Shown here: positions 33,805 through 46,689 of the stretch, piece by piece
Layout of the letters: every line of letters begins with the position of its first letter
Numbering within the stretch: the stretch's first letter is position 1
Assembly (NCBI GenBank): GCA_951213105.1
Contig: OX578138.1
Location: 95,526,914 to 95,590,913, forward strand
DNA length: 64,000 nucleotides
Reading direction: 5' to 3'
Source: Amaurobius ferox
Lineage: Eukaryota > Arthropoda > Arachnida > Araneae > Amaurobiidae
Position numbers and translations under genes: made by a program
Notes under the pieces: generated by a model
What the model was told of the DNA's origin: nothing
The model's input: only the letters and a program-made list of their open reading frames with translations
Database searches by the model: none

Positions 33805-35987
33805 CACAGAATACTATATTCAGAAGGTTCACTCCCATAGGAACCTATGGCAACATCGTTAACATAGGATTTCGCATAGACACTAGCGTTCGATGAGCCA
33901 ACCATCTTCGACTGCTAGATTTGGCGACTATCGCTCAATTGGCGATTTTATGTTAATACGGCCAAAAAAATAAAATAAACTGTACTTCTATTATTTCTTA
34001 AACTATAAACATGATCAGCATTTAAAAATACTTTTATCTGTAACATGTTTAACTTTAAATAAATAAACACAGATATATATTTAATTCATGCAATCATAAA
34101 CTAAATAAAAAAATTGACTCATTGCATCACTGTAAATCATTATACACCAAAAATTACAAGCTAACATACCCAAAAGACTAAAATATTATATAATATTTTC
34201 AGCCTAAAAAGTATACTAGCATGTAGATAATTAAATTGCTTAGTTCTTCATTTATTATGGGATGCTGTTATTATATATATTTTTTTTAAATACACTATAT
34301 TAAACTATATTCTTATACTAAATAACAAATTTACATAAATGCATTATCAAAGGTGTCGAACTCAATCATTAATTAGAAGGGGGGGATTATTTTCCACATT
34401 ACGTCAGTTAGTAAAAAGCATGTAAAATATATACACATCCAATATTATATTCAACTTTCTCTAGAAAAAGCTATCCAAATATCAATTTTTATACATTTTA
34501 TATCAATGCGGAAAATGTTTTTTAACTAATAATGCCATTTCTTCTTAGAATTTATAATCTAGGCGGCAGTGATAAAACTGCACCAATTTCTTATGATGAG
34601 CACGTGCATAGGATGAAATATGGGATAGATAACATATAATTTTTTATTTAAATAAAAATAAATTACATACCTTTTAAACGTAATTTCTTTTCTTTTAGTA
34701 ATCCATAAAATAGCAGTGAAAGTAACATGCGATGATGGAACAGAGTAACAAAGTTCTAAGTTCCAAGTGTTTCGTTTTGTGCCGAATAGGGATATATTAG
34801 CAGAACTTCTTGGCGAAAACCGTCACAGACCACCGCCAAGCCTGCCAACCTTGATATTTTGGTTGGCGGTTGAGGGCGCTGAGGTCGAGTGAAATATCTG
34901 TATATGTTAATCTGTGATTAGAGGAATCGACGGTTGTTTCAACCACAGATTAATATATACAGATGTTTCACTGCTACCCCAGCGTCCTCAACCGCCAACC
35001 AAAGTTAAATAAAATATCAAGATTGGCACGCTTGGCGATGGTATGTGGCGGTTTTTGCCAAGACGTTCTGCTAATATAACCCTATTTGGCACTAAACGAA
35101 ACACTTGGAATAATTTTGTTCTATCATCGATCGCATGTTTATACATGTAAATCATTTCTCTTCCATTTCGTATTTTATAATCAATTATTTTATCTTTTAT
35201 GGATTTCTAAAAGAAGAGGGATTACGTTTACAAGATATGTAATTTATTTTTATTTAAATAAAAAGATTATTTGCTTTGCATCCCATATTTCATCCTATGA
35301 GTGTGTTCATCATAAGAAAATGGTGCAGTATTATCAAGAAGCAGTGGCATTATTAGTTAAAAAACATTTTCCGCATTTATATAAAATGTATACAAATTGA
35401 TATTGATATTGAAATTCGATGCCTTTGATAATGCATTTATGTAAATGTGTTATTTATTATAAAAATATAAGTGCATTTAAAAAAATATTATATTAACAGT
35501 ATCCCAGAATAAATTAAGAACTCAGCAATTTAACATCACGCTAGTATACTTTTTAGGCTGAAAACATTATATAATATTTCAGTCTTTTGGGTATATTAGC
35601 TTGTAATTTTTGGTGTATAATGATTTACAGTGATGTAATGCGTCAATTTTTTATTCAATTTGTGATTACATGAATTAAATATATATCTATGTTTATTTAT
35701 GTAAATTTACACATATTATAGAAAAAGGATTTTTAAATGCCTATCATGTTTATAGTTTAAAAAAATGATAAAAGTACAGTTACGTAATTTTTTTTTTCTT
35801 TTGGCTGCATTAGTATAAAATCGCCAATTGAGCGATAGTCGCCAAATCTAGCAGTAAAGCTCTTTTTGCGTCATAGCTGCGATGGTTGGCTCCTCGAATG
35901 TCAGTGTCTATGCGAAATCCTATGTTAACAATGTTGCCATAGGTTCCTATGGGAGTGAACCTTCTGAATATGGTATTCTGTGGTTTC
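33805..35987. repeat. Large inverted repeat (foldback), arms of about 1.05-1.1 kb
   Basis: The left arm (33805-34910) and right arm (34932-35987) are reverse complements of each other with a spacer of about 20 bp near 34920. Landmarks pair from outside in: ACTCCCATAGGAACCTATGG with CCATAGGTTCCTATGGGAGT; GGCGACTATCGCTCAATTGG with CCAATTGAGCGATAGTCGCC; and at the centre CCAACC...GGTTGGCGG with CCGCCAACC. Divergence of roughly 10-20 percent and small indels show that the structure is old. There is no transposase; the ORF at 35086-35400 matches nothing recognisable. Confidence 0.9.
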
Positions 35988-36009
35988 AACGAATCAACGA
36001 CAAATTGCT

Positions 36010-36265
36010 TTAATTGCAGTATTCCTATAATTGATTTTCCAGAGAGCGGTATTTTCTATAAAATGGGGAGTTAACTTTTTATACGGCATTTTAAGAAAAA
36101 TGTTTAATTAGAAAAAATGAAAAAGTTGTGCTGTACAGAAGCTAGTCCAAAAGGAAAAAATTTGGTGCAACTATCTGAAATATTCATAACAATACTTACC
36201 AGAAAAGTAACGTTAAAAACTACTAAAATAATGAAAAAGGGAATCGGATTAATCTCGATTCGACC
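36010..36265 (+). repeat. Direct repeat flanking the foldback, right copy
   Basis: This is the partner of 33550-33802 and lies just outside the right arm. It contains GTTTAATTAG, AGAAGCTAGTCC and TTGGTGCAACTATCTG. It is much longer than a target duplication, so it reflects duplication of a segment or paired element copies. Confidence 0.75.
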
Positions 36266-36635
36266 AGTCGCCGATTTTTCATCCGATTGTTGACTACACC
36301 AAATTAAACACCAAATTAATTGGGCAGTAAATTAAAACCAGACTTCGTATAAAACTTATCTACCCAATAATGTTTGTAGTTGATTCTTTATTTGCAGAGG
36401 AAAAGTTCTCGATATTTTAATAAGCAATAATTTGTCGAATAATGCAAATAAATGCACCGTTTTGTTCTTCTTTAGAGAAACAACTGTAGTAGATTAAGAA
36501 GGCTACTTACTATACAGCGTAAATTTTTCTAATTGAAAATGTTTTGCTCAAGGAACCCAAAAACATGTAGATCCTTTATTTTACTGTTAATACCTCCACT
36601 CCACCTCCTATGCACACACACATAAAAAAAATCTG
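36266..36635. other. Unassigned DNA
   Basis: No gene or repeat was recognised. Confidence 0.4.
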
Positions 36636-37570
36636 TGTGCAGCACATGACTTTCCTTACATAATAATATGAATTTACTACTTTTACAGCAAAAAAATAGG
36701 TTATTCTTATAGTAGATACTTCTTTCCAAGATATTGAATTTTCGTTAATTAGTCGTCATTTTCATCGATTTAACGTCATTTTTATTCATTTGGCGAGATT
36801 TTCGTTAATTTGCAACATTTAAAAAGTCGCCAAGTTGGCGACATACCACCAAATTTGTCGCCAAAATCTCGCCAAGCGTTATGGAGATAAGTTATTCTTA
36901 TAGCAAATAAATGACTATCGGCGTTCAAATACAACTGTATTACTCAAAGTATCTTTTCTTATGAATGAAATGAGCTAGTTCCACGAGAATCATGTCACCA
37001 AATTTATCGTATGATATTACATATGAAAAGTGAGCATGTTTCTCAACAGTTAATACATTTTTTTAATGTATGGGACTTTTTTATAAATTTATTCCAAATT
37101 GTGCAATATCTCGAGAACGGTTCATGCTAGCGTTCTAAAGTTTATGTCAATCGTTTTCTAAGGAAGAATTATATACGAAATGTCTATTTGCTTAACTTCA
37201 TTAAAGGTTTTGATTTTTTGATGATTTTTTTCAAAATTTCACTCGAAAATTTAGAGCGGTTCTGAACATTCGATTGCGTTTAAAAGAAATAGGCTTCCAG
37301 TATTCATGGATTGTGATTTGTGTACCAAATTTTATTCGAATCGCTCCACTCGTTCATGAGATATCGTCTCCACAGGATCGCTGATACACACACACGCGCA
37401 CAAACACCCGCAAACACACACACATACACAGAGAGAGAGACCACCTCAAAAATGTTTGATTCGTGATCAGACATGCTTGAAACGTGCTCTCCCGTCTAAA
37501 ACTCGAGTTCGAATTTTCGACAACGTCACAATACTTCCCTTGTACTTTATGTATATAGGGAAAGTAAAAA
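36636..37570 (+). mobile_element. MITE-like family D, near-complete copy
   Basis: The left end is GTGTGCAGCACATGACTTTCC and the right end ATGTATATAGGGAAAGTA, giving an imperfect inverted repeat ACTTTCCYTAYATA. It matches 47150-48030 in reverse orientation over about 900 bp. It includes repeated GTCGCCAAGTTGGCGA motifs (36825-36880), GAGATATCGTCTCCACAG, an AC and GA microsatellite (37381-37440) and the cassette at 37495-37519. It is non-coding. Confidence 0.75.
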
Positions 37571-37689
37571 TTTTATAAAAGAATTTAACATTTAATTCAA
37601 ACAAATATTCAATTTTTATGTATGTCTAAAACCAATTGCCAGAGCTCTAAAAGGGGGTTAATTATTCTGAAATACACTGTGTAATTAAC

Positions 37690-37965
37690 TTTCAAGAAAA
37701 CACAATACAATGATTGTCCAATTGCAAATTACATATTTCGGTGTACAGTCATTCATTCATTACTTTCATTGTAATCACGTTCCTCCATTTCTCCTTTGCA
37801 GGAAATTGGAAACAGTGTTCCCCACGCTCTCCCCGTGTTCATGCATTCGAATCCTACAACGAGTGGCGCTAAGGCTTTATTTGCAGCAAATTTCCTCTTT
37901 CAGTGACATGCTTTTGTGGTCTTCCAATACAGATTTGACATTTTTATTTCATTTCATATGGAAGT
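37690..37965 (+). repeat. Dispersed repeat family C, copy 2
   Basis: It is close to 46690-46930: CATTACTTTCATTGTAATCA, GCAGGAAATTGGAAAC, CCGTGTTC and GCATTC, AGTGGCGCTAA, AGCAAATTTCC, TTTTGTGGTCT. The overlapping 85-residue ORF is not conserved in the other copies, so it is not called a gene. Confidence 0.65.
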
Positions 37966-38319
37966 AAAGATAATGTTATCTCTCTGGAAATTCTGAAACA
38001 CATACGATTTCGCTTACTGGGATGAAGCAAAACTGATCAGCGCAATTACACACAATTAGTAATGTAGCTATATTATATGTAAGACTAACTTGAATATACG
38101 GTGAAAACTATGAGAGGCGATTTACTCAATTTTGTGTTCATACGCTCACAATGTGTGTGCATTGAATGGATAGCTTCGTAACAGAAATCAATTTGAATAT
38201 CAATTTAGAATTTTTTTCTTTTAAATATGAAAACATATGAGTATTATTCTAAATTCTGCGAAGATTCTAATTCTGAAAGTATGGTTAAACACGTTTAAAA
38301 TATTCCAATCTTTTCACAA
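37966..38319. other. Unassigned DNA
   Basis: No gene or repeat was recognised. Confidence 0.4.
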
Positions 38320-38562
38320 AAGACTACAAGTTTGTTAACTATCTGTATTTAATACACCATCTTGACGTACAGGAAAATGTTTTAAAAATACCATTTCATC
38401 AAAGACTAACAGATTTGTAAGCTGTATTTAATACATCATCTTGACTTACACGAAAGCTTTTTCAAAATACCATTTTGAAAAACTTTTGTAATTTTGAAAT
38501 TTTTTTTCCTGTACGTCAAGATGTTGTATTAAATACAGTTTACAAACTTGTAGACTGTTCTG
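38320..38562. repeat. Short foldback with an internal direct copy
   Basis: Arms of about 55 bp (38323-38376 and 38502-38559) are inverted around TGTATTTAATACA and CATCTTGACGTACAGG. A third, direct copy lies between them at about 38400-38460. This is possibly a remnant of a small foldback or template-switch event. Confidence 0.75.
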
Positions 38563-40230
38563 AAAATATTATAATTATGAATGTTAATTATAGGATTAGG
38601 GTTATTTGAAATCAAGTCTTTGGTTTAATGCAGTAGCATTTTAATTTTCAATTAATTACACCGTCTTATATAAGGTTCTTAGAAATGTCCGTAAACACAC
38701 CAAGAGCTTTTTATGTAAACGTTGATTGTATACGTTAGATCTATAGGGTGTTTCACAAAGGACTCACTAACTTTGGAATAAAACAACTGGGGAATGATGG
38801 TCGATAGAAGACTGAAACTAGTGCTATGTTTATTGGGAAAGCCGTAAAAATCTGATACAAAAGTTTCAAAATCAGTTACAAATGTTGCTGACAGATGGCG
38901 GTGTACGCTATAGTAATGTAATTAAGCTCAATCGAATAAAAGTGATTGCAGAACCCCTAGTGGATAATTTTTAAAGTTGGGATAACAAAATCAGCGAAAT
39001 AGATGACAAATACGAATTACAATGTTGTAGTGCATTGCCTAATTAGTAGAAATCGACAATAAAACTGTTACAGAAAGCATTTATTTGACACAATATAGTT
39101 CTTTAACACTAGCCGTCTTATTCAGAAATGCTAAAGTAAACAGCGTTGACATGTCTAGGAATATAATGTACAACCAGGTCAAAATGCTCTTACTCAGCCA
39201 CAATGCACATGTCATTTCGAGAAAGAATATGATCGTCTATTTTGGAAATCATGGCAGATTTCACAGTTGCGCCGAAAAATTATATACTTTTTTACTTAAA
39301 TAATTTTTCCTTGGGAGTATAGTTAAAATCATGTACACTGCGATGTGTTTCTACAATAACCGTCCATATTTATCTCTACAATGAGAGTCAACTTACCTAA
39401 TACGAAATGTAAACCATTGGTCATTGACTACATTATTTAGCTCTTATATTAAAATATTTGTTTAAGTCACAGTCCAAGATTATAACATCATTTACAAATC
39501 ATATTTTATACTAAAGCAACGGATTTAATATTTTATGAGAGAGATACTTGGGACGCGATGTGAGACCAAGCAATATTTACCGAAATATAGTAAAGTTCAA
39601 AGTTTGACCCAGTTTCTTTTTTAACTATATGGCTGGTACGTATCTTGTATGCATCTTAATTGTACTAGAGATCACTGACTTTGACTCATTGAACTTGGTC
39701 TTAGAGAGCGAATTTTTTAGCCTCTGCCTGTTTTCATCATTCAAATTTTTATTTTTTGCCACATCGAACAGTATTTCTTTTTCTGGTTCCTATCCCCATA
39801 TCCTGAAGATCCCTTCCAATTTTCTTGTGTTTTCTTTTGTTAGGTAATCTTAATTTATTTTTTACTTTGATTCGGGGATACACGCCTTTCTTATGTTTGA
39901 TTGGCCGTGTTTTCTTGGGCTTAGAGCCGGTGCTGATTGGACTCCCTCTTCTTGATTAGCTTCTTCTGGTCAGTCGCGGACGCACGGATTGAGCCCATAT
40001 AGACATAGTAACACCTCAACTTGTTGGCATTGTAAAATGGTGAATTTAGGGGTCGTAAACGACGTTTAAGTGAAATGTCAAACTTGGTGCCTATTCGTTT
40101 GGCTCTTTTGTTCAACTTGTTTCACAATATGTCTTATTACTTTAAATATTGCTTTATTTGGTCTTACAATCAGTTGGAGGGATTTACTAGGGTTCAGAAA
40201 ACCCTATTAAATAATATACAAATTATGTTT
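38563..40230. other. Unassigned DNA; possible transposon end at 38748
   Basis: At 38748 TAGGGTGTTTCACAAAGGAC resembles the outward end of a TIR transposon, but no matching inverted end was found. The rest, including 39600-40130, has no gene that I can recognise. Confidence 0.35.
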
Positions 40231-40236
40231 TAAAAG

Positions 40237-40736
40237 CCATGCGCTACCCACATCAAATTCATCTATCACTGCCAAAATATGTCTCATTAACATGTAAATT
40301 ACTTTGCACATAGTTAAATAACAAAATCGAAAATAACAAAATGATATAACAATATAAGATAGCTGTATCAAAAGTCACGCGCTACACAAATCAAATTCGT
40401 CTAATACTGTCAAAATATGCCTCAAGTAAATTAGTTTACATATAGTTAAATAACAAAAGAGACAGTAACAAATGTTACTAATAAGAGAATAATAATATAA
40501 AACTTCTTTATGAAAAATCATCTCCACATCACATTTGCCTAGCACTAACAAAATATTTCTTTTTAACAGGAAAATTTCATTGCAAATAGCTGAATAACTA
40601 AAGAAAAATTTACAGAAGTTACTAATAATAAGATAATAAGAATATAAGGCAACTGTATGAAAAGTCATGTTCACATCAAATTGGCCTTGTAAATTACTTT
40701 ACACATAGTTAGGTAACACATGTGAATGTAAAATAC
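40237..40736. repeat. About 140-bp tandem array, left part
   Basis: Units start at 40237, 40375, 40518 and 40665, spacings 138, 143 and 147 bp. Each begins CATGCGCTACCCACATCAAAT or a variant and continues with CAAAATATG, AATTACTTT, ACATAGTTAAATAAC and AATATAAG. The array is split by the foldback copy that follows; a further unit resumes at about 41714. Confidence 0.8.
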
Positions 40737-41706
40737 AAGAAAGATCAATCATGCTTAACGCATTGATTATGAAACACTTTCCAACTTCAATGCAATTTTA
40801 TACAAACATCACTCAAATGCGATACATTCCTCTAATATTTTTAAAATTACCACAATACTACAATAATTTATTATATTTGAAAACTTTATTGAAGAAAATG
40901 AACTTCATTCAAATCACAATATTGAAATATAAATTGCCTGATTTAAATATCTCTAAATTGCGATAATTCCTCGGAAACATTTTTAAAATTATCATAACAC
41001 TACAATAATTTATTATATTTGAAAACGTCATCGAAAACAAATGAACTTTATTCAAATGACGTCATCGAAATATAAATCTCTTCGATATAAAAACAGCATT
41101 TTTCATTCATAATCATTTTTCCAATCGTTTAATTCTTCATAATACTAGAATAATTTATTTTATTTAAAAATTTAAAAAATTGTTATCTACCATATTTATT
41201 TTAAAATGTGAAAACCTTTCTCATATATAAAATAATTAAACTCTAGGAAAGATAATTATTATATAATATATCTCTTTTTTTCTTTCTGGAGATATAACAA
41301 GAGGCAGATTTTAATTGAATTTGTTTTTCTCCCTATATTAAATACTTTTTTTAAAAAAACTACCTAACATATTTTACTGAATTTTTTTTATGTATTTTAT
41401 GGGATAATTTGAATATTTTCTAAAATTTTCGAAGCAATTTGTGAATTTTAAATTCGCTTAAAAAATGTTTGAAACATCATGTCCCATAGGGTTCAATGTA
41501 TTTTATTTTTTCAATCCGGGTTCAATAAAAAACTATATTGGGTGATATCATTCATTTATATTCCCATAGGTCCCACATACCTTCTAAACAATATACTAAA
41601 ATTTCATTTTGATAAAGTCATTTTTACGGAAGTTATCGTGCTAACGGACAGACAGACAGAATGAACAAAGTCATAAACACTTTCAACTATGTTGTAAAGT
41701 GTTAAT
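40737..41706 (+). mobile_element. Foldback family E copy, left of composite inverted pair
   Basis: It starts AAGAAAGATCAATCATGCTT as at 17072 and ends with ATGTTGTAAAGTGTTAA, the reverse of the end at 42405. It has an internal deletion relative to 42405-43707. GACAGACAGACAG lies near its right end. It is inserted in the 140-bp tandem array. Confidence 0.8.
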
Positions 41707-42404
41707 AATAATAATGCGCTTCCCCTGTCAGATTTGTTTAACACTATTAAAATGTGTCTCTTTAGCATGCAAACTACTTTACGCACAGTTAAAATGTTTC
41801 GAAACCGCGGAATTCCAAAATAATTAAAATATTATTTAATTTCAAATTCATAGCAGTTCCTATCAAATACAAAGTAAAACAATTAACCTAATACATTTCG
41901 AGTATTTTAGGTTAAACATTCTCTTGAAAACCCAGCATAAATAATATAATATTAAGAAATAAAATTATGTGTTCAATTACTTAGGATTCCGTTTATGTTC
42001 TGTTAAAGCTGACATCATGAAACCGTGACAAGCAGTGATTCCCATTTAATACAAGCAAATGACGTTTTGACAAGTCGCTCAACAACTAAACCGAGTACTC
42101 GATAAAAGGTGACTTCAAAACTTTCTTTGCAAGTAAATTCTTTTATATCTATCTATATATATATATAAATATCCGTGACACAGGTTTTTGCTTTGAAAAA
42201 TAACTTTCGAGGCCATATTATTAACGTTAATTATACTTTTGGGAATATTTTAGATTGCAAGATGACCTACGTGTCATAATATATATAAAGATCATGAAAT
42301 GAATTGCATGCATAAGAAATTAATGAAGAGGCCTACATATGGTGGCAAATAGCATTATACACTTTCTTTTTGACGAAAATATTAAGCATTTTTATTCTTT
42401 TTTA
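41707..42404. repeat. Spacer between inverted foldback copies
   Basis: The first ~90 bp (41714-41800) are a further unit of the 140-bp array. The remainder is AT-rich with a TA run at 42147-42172. No gene was found. Confidence 0.5.
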
Positions 42405-43707
42405 ACACTTTACAACAAAGTTGAAAAGTGTTTATGACTTTGTTCATTCTGTCTGTCTGTCTGTCCGTCAGCACGATTACTGCCTTAAAAATGACTTAAT
42501 CAAAATGAAATTTTATTATAATGTTCAGACGGTCTGTAGGACCTAATGGAATGAATATAAATGAATAATATCACCCAATTAGTTTTGGATTGAACCCGGG
42601 TTGAAAAAATGAAATACATTGAGCCCTATGGGACCTAATTTTTCAAACATTTTTTAAGCGGATTTAAAATTCATAAATTGCTTCGAAAATTTTAGGTAAT
42701 ATTCAAATTGTTCCATAAAATATATAAAAAATTTTCAGCGAAATATATTCAGTACTTTTTTAAATAAAAATTAAAATAATAATAACACCACTTATATGAA
42801 GCGATCACGTGACCATGATATGAAACGATCACGTGACCCACTTCAAAATGATATATGCCATCCATCTTGTCTCAAAATCGTGATTTTTAAAGTTCTTTTT
42901 AATTCATATTGAGTGTTATATTCGTCCTAAAACTACTTTATTTTTGCTTAAATTCTATGCATCTACATACTGAAACAACGCACTTACAATATATTTGAAT
43001 TTAAATGCTCCTCCAAATTTGATTATTTCTACAACGAAGCCTATTTTTCCCCTATGTAAAATGTAAACAGCAAAATATGTAGAATGAGTTGTATTACAAT
43101 TGCTGTATTTCTTTAATACAAAATCATTTAGTTCATGGAGTCTGCGTAGATGATATGAATGAAATAATCACTGATTTTAAAAGAACAAGGACGATTTTTT
43201 TCGATGAAGTTTTACGCATAGAGTTTAATTACTTGTAGCCCCATGGTCTTAATTTTTAAATAAAATAAATTATTGTAGTATTGTGATGAATAACATGAAT
43301 GGGAAATTATTTATGAATGAAATGTTGCTTTTATAGAGAGAGCCAGGCGTGTTATTTTTTCTATGACGTCATTTGAATGAATTTCTGTTGTTTTCGATGA
43401 AGTTTTCAAATATAATTAATTATCGTAGTATTATGATAATTCTAAAATTATTACAGAGGAATTTATCACATTTTAGAGAAGTTTAAACCAGGCAATTTAT
43501 ATTTCTATGCCGTCATTTGAATGTAGTTCATTTTTTTTCGATGAAGGTTTAAGTTTTCAAATATAATAAATTAATGTAGTATTGTGATAAGTTTTAACAT
43601 ATTACCGAGGAATGTATTGCATTTTAGATATGTTTTAATAAAATCGCATTGAAGTTGGAAAGTGTTTCATAATCAATGCTTTAAGCATGATTGATCTTTC
43701 TTGTTGT
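42405..43707 (-). mobile_element. Foldback family E, longest copy
   Basis: It runs from TAACACTTTACAACAAAGTTG, a hairpin with AAAGTGTT, followed by a CTGT microsatellite, to GATTGATCTTTCTTG. At 1.3 kb it is the fullest copy in the window. It contains two GATCACGTGAC motifs (42800-42840) and repeated blocks with GATGAAGTTTTCAAATATAAT (43390-43600). No transposase is seen, so it is non-autonomous. Confidence 0.82.
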
Positions 43708-43739
43708 AATTTCATTTTGACCATTGTGGGGTATAAAAA

Positions 43740-45150
43740 AGTAAATTGTTAATTCAATTATTTTTTTAGTGCCCGCAAATCGTAAATTTCTGTACATCAC
43801 CGAAGTGATAACTCACCATAGTAAGTTTACTGTGATAAGACTTTCACACCCCTGTGCTGTAATTGTGTTTAAATTAAAGCATTGTTTTATTTCCGTGTGA
43901 GAGAAAGTATTAGTTGTATCATGCAAATATCTTTTCGATATGTTTCCCACTCCATTAACGTTTGAACGAAGCGAATTTGTAAATTGCAAATTTGTTTATG
44001 TTCCAGAAAAATATTAATAAAATAATTTTGTATTTTCGCTTCGCAGTCCCTAGGCTTGGACTTTCCAGTTTTGCGCATGCGCGGCAGTTTTTGAAAACTG
44101 ATTTGGCGGTAGAGAGGGTGAGGCGTTGTAGGATATAAGGGTGTCTGTGAGATTTCGCGTTGGATCTCGAATTTCAGAATGGAACGATTTTGTATTTATG
44201 ATTTGATAATATGCCGATTCCGATCTGGATTTTTAATGTAATGAAAAAGAAATAATAGTTTGGGGATGACCAGCGTTGTTCTTGTGAAAATGTAACAGTC
44301 TGGTTTTGAAGAACGGACTTGTTCTGGTATAATGAGGAATCCTTATATGGTCAGCCTCGAAATGTTAATAAAGCCAAAAAGAAGCTAAATTTATTGTGAT
44401 TATGATGCCTGGCCTTTCTTCTGGCGTTTTTGAGTTCTAAGACGAATTATCGTCGAGTCATGCAAAAATTCTGCTGGTTGGAAAAATTCTGCTTTCCCGT
44501 TGGTTCTTGGACGCCAATAAGTATTTTGGAAATATATCGATTGTTCCTGTTACATTACGAGTTCCTGTTTTGCCGAGAAGTTCTGTTCTCACCATTCCTG
44601 GTGAGCGGGAAGTTTCCTTGTGTCCAGCCAAGATTTCCCGATTCTTCAGAGTGGTGTTATACATCTATCTCCTGAATGCGTTCCTAGAGAACTGTGATAT
44701 TTGAGTGACCGAATGTCAATCCAGATCTTTCTAAATTGCAGAGTTTTTACGTAAAAGAGAAGAAGGTAAAAATTTGTTTATATCCATTTTCGATCTGAAA
44801 TTTGAATTACTGGTATTTGTCTTAAGAATAAAACTGTTACTCTAAAATGCCATATATGATTTACATATATTATGAAGACTATTTGTGTTTATCATAGGTT
44901 GGGAAATGTATATGTGTGCTCTCTCTGTTTCTCCTCCTCCAGGGGTATTCTTAATTATCACCCTACCGACAGCAATCTTGTGATATTGCTAATTTGTCTT
45001 GAAATGTACTTACTATAGTCTATACCACTATTTTGATCACTGGCCCAATTATTTTCTGATTTAATAAATGTGTTTAAAAATTCCAATTTGCATCTTGTCT
45101 GTGGTTTCACAAAACCGACGCCACATTACTATGTTGCCCGGTGTTTCTTC
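43740..45150 (+). promoter_or_regulatory. CpG-richer block, LTR- or promoter-like
   Basis: The block is GC-richer than its neighbours. It holds TGCGCATGCGCG (44072-44083), a perfect match to the NRF-1 consensus, followed by a G-rich stretch (GGCGGTAGAGAGGGTGAGG) and AATAAA near 44369 and 45063. It could be a retrotransposon LTR, since CGACGCCACA near 45118 is followed by TTGCCCGGTG, or an orphan promoter. I found no matching second LTR and no downstream ORF. Confidence 0.3.
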
Positions 45151-46640
45151 TGAAAAACAATTTGTTTAATAAACATAAAATTAATTTTACGTATCCAAAT
45201 AAGCATACATTAATTTGCTGAAACAAAACTAATTAATTATTATAATTAATATTAATTAGTTAATAATATTATAATTAAAATTAAATTTTATCATTGCTTA
45301 ATTTTAAATCAATAAATATGCGCTTTACGTCAATAATAAACATCTTAATCAAAAATTTCCTCAGTTAGGTTATGTTCTGCGTTTGATACTATGTCTGATA
45401 AGATTCAATTAAGTCAGCAGATGATCTAGAGTTACTTTATTACTCTAGTTCTTATACCCCCAAAGGAGAAACTAAAAAGCCGGCTTCTTTGAGTTCCGTC
45501 TCGGGAGCGATACTACAAGTGTGCGAAGATTCGACCATCTAACTAAGCCACTGAGAGGCTTTAGTTGTCCTTTAGTTTTTGCTATACGTGTGTAAAGATT
45601 CGGGGTTCTAAGTCGCAAGGTGGCTTTTGGAGTAGCTGCAAGTACAATTAACTAGTGTGTAGCTCAACTTTCTCATACCAGAATCCATTTTCGAGTAGCT
45701 TGTGGTCACGGGAGTGGCCAGGATTTAATTTTGGGGGAGGGGGGGACCATTTTTTGGGGTTGTCTGAAAATTTAAATTTTCAGCAGTGAAAATTAATTAT
45801 ATGCCTTTTTGCTACCCAGTAGTTGAATAAAAAAATATATAATTATTACTTGTAGTTTAATTGGGAAAAATTGATTGGGGTTGATTTCGGGGGGGGGGGG
45901 GGGCGGTCCCTAAGATCCCCCTCTGCCAACGCTCTTGCTTGTGGTGTAATTTTCTTTCAAATATTGAATTAAAATGCTGCAAAAATTGGTATTGTTGGTA
46001 CAGATGGTAACAATTACAGCATGTTTCCTTTATTTTAAACGGTTTGAAGAAATCTTTCAATTTGAACCAAGTTTGACAATGTGACCCCTCAATAGGAGAA
46101 CAGTGATTGAAACTGTTAAGTTTCGTGATCATTAAGACATAAGTAACCCCTCTTTCGCATAATTATATAAAATTTCATCCGATGCTGCCATCTTAAAAAA
46201 ATTTCGTATAAAATTTTGAAATTTTCGCCCGAATTTCAAAAAAATTACATCTAGTTCTATATATTTTATAACAAAATCAGATATGAAATTTTGTGAAAAT
46301 TCATTAATATTGCAATTGACTGGCACACAAGGAATTGACAACAGACAGAGGGACATCACTCTAAAATAGTCAAAACTTGTTCAGGAGGTGGCTAACACAT
46401 ATATTCTCATCAGAATCTCGAAATCGAAACATTTCGTGAAAACCATATTTCCTATATACTATATTCTATTGCATAAGAAGGTGAAAATAAGCCAGGTAAT
46501 TATTATACAAATACCGTAATTTTGGGTATTTTACACTTAATTTCCTTCATGCATTAATCATTTTAAAGAGAAGGCATCACGTTCTGTTTAAAATAAGGAC
46601 TCCAATTAATAAATAATTAATCTTTGTCCCAACAAAACAC
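45151..46640. other. Unassigned DNA with G-rich and tRNA-like scraps
   Basis: The stretch 45500-45545 has a weak reverse-strand B-box-like GGTCGAATCTTC. G homopolymers occur at 45734-45747 and 45886-45903. Short ORFs beside them lack domains. No gene was recognised. Confidence 0.4.
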
Positions 46641-46689
46641 AATACTACATTATTCCTATCCTAAATAATATATTTCTATGCACAAACAT

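Noticed and set aside
35086..35400. 104-residue ORF in the right foldback arm
   Set aside because: Not maintained in the mirror arm and without recognisable domain.
43740..45150. Firm call of an LTR
   Set aside because: No target duplication or partner LTR could be found, so it is kept only as a low-confidence promoter-like block.
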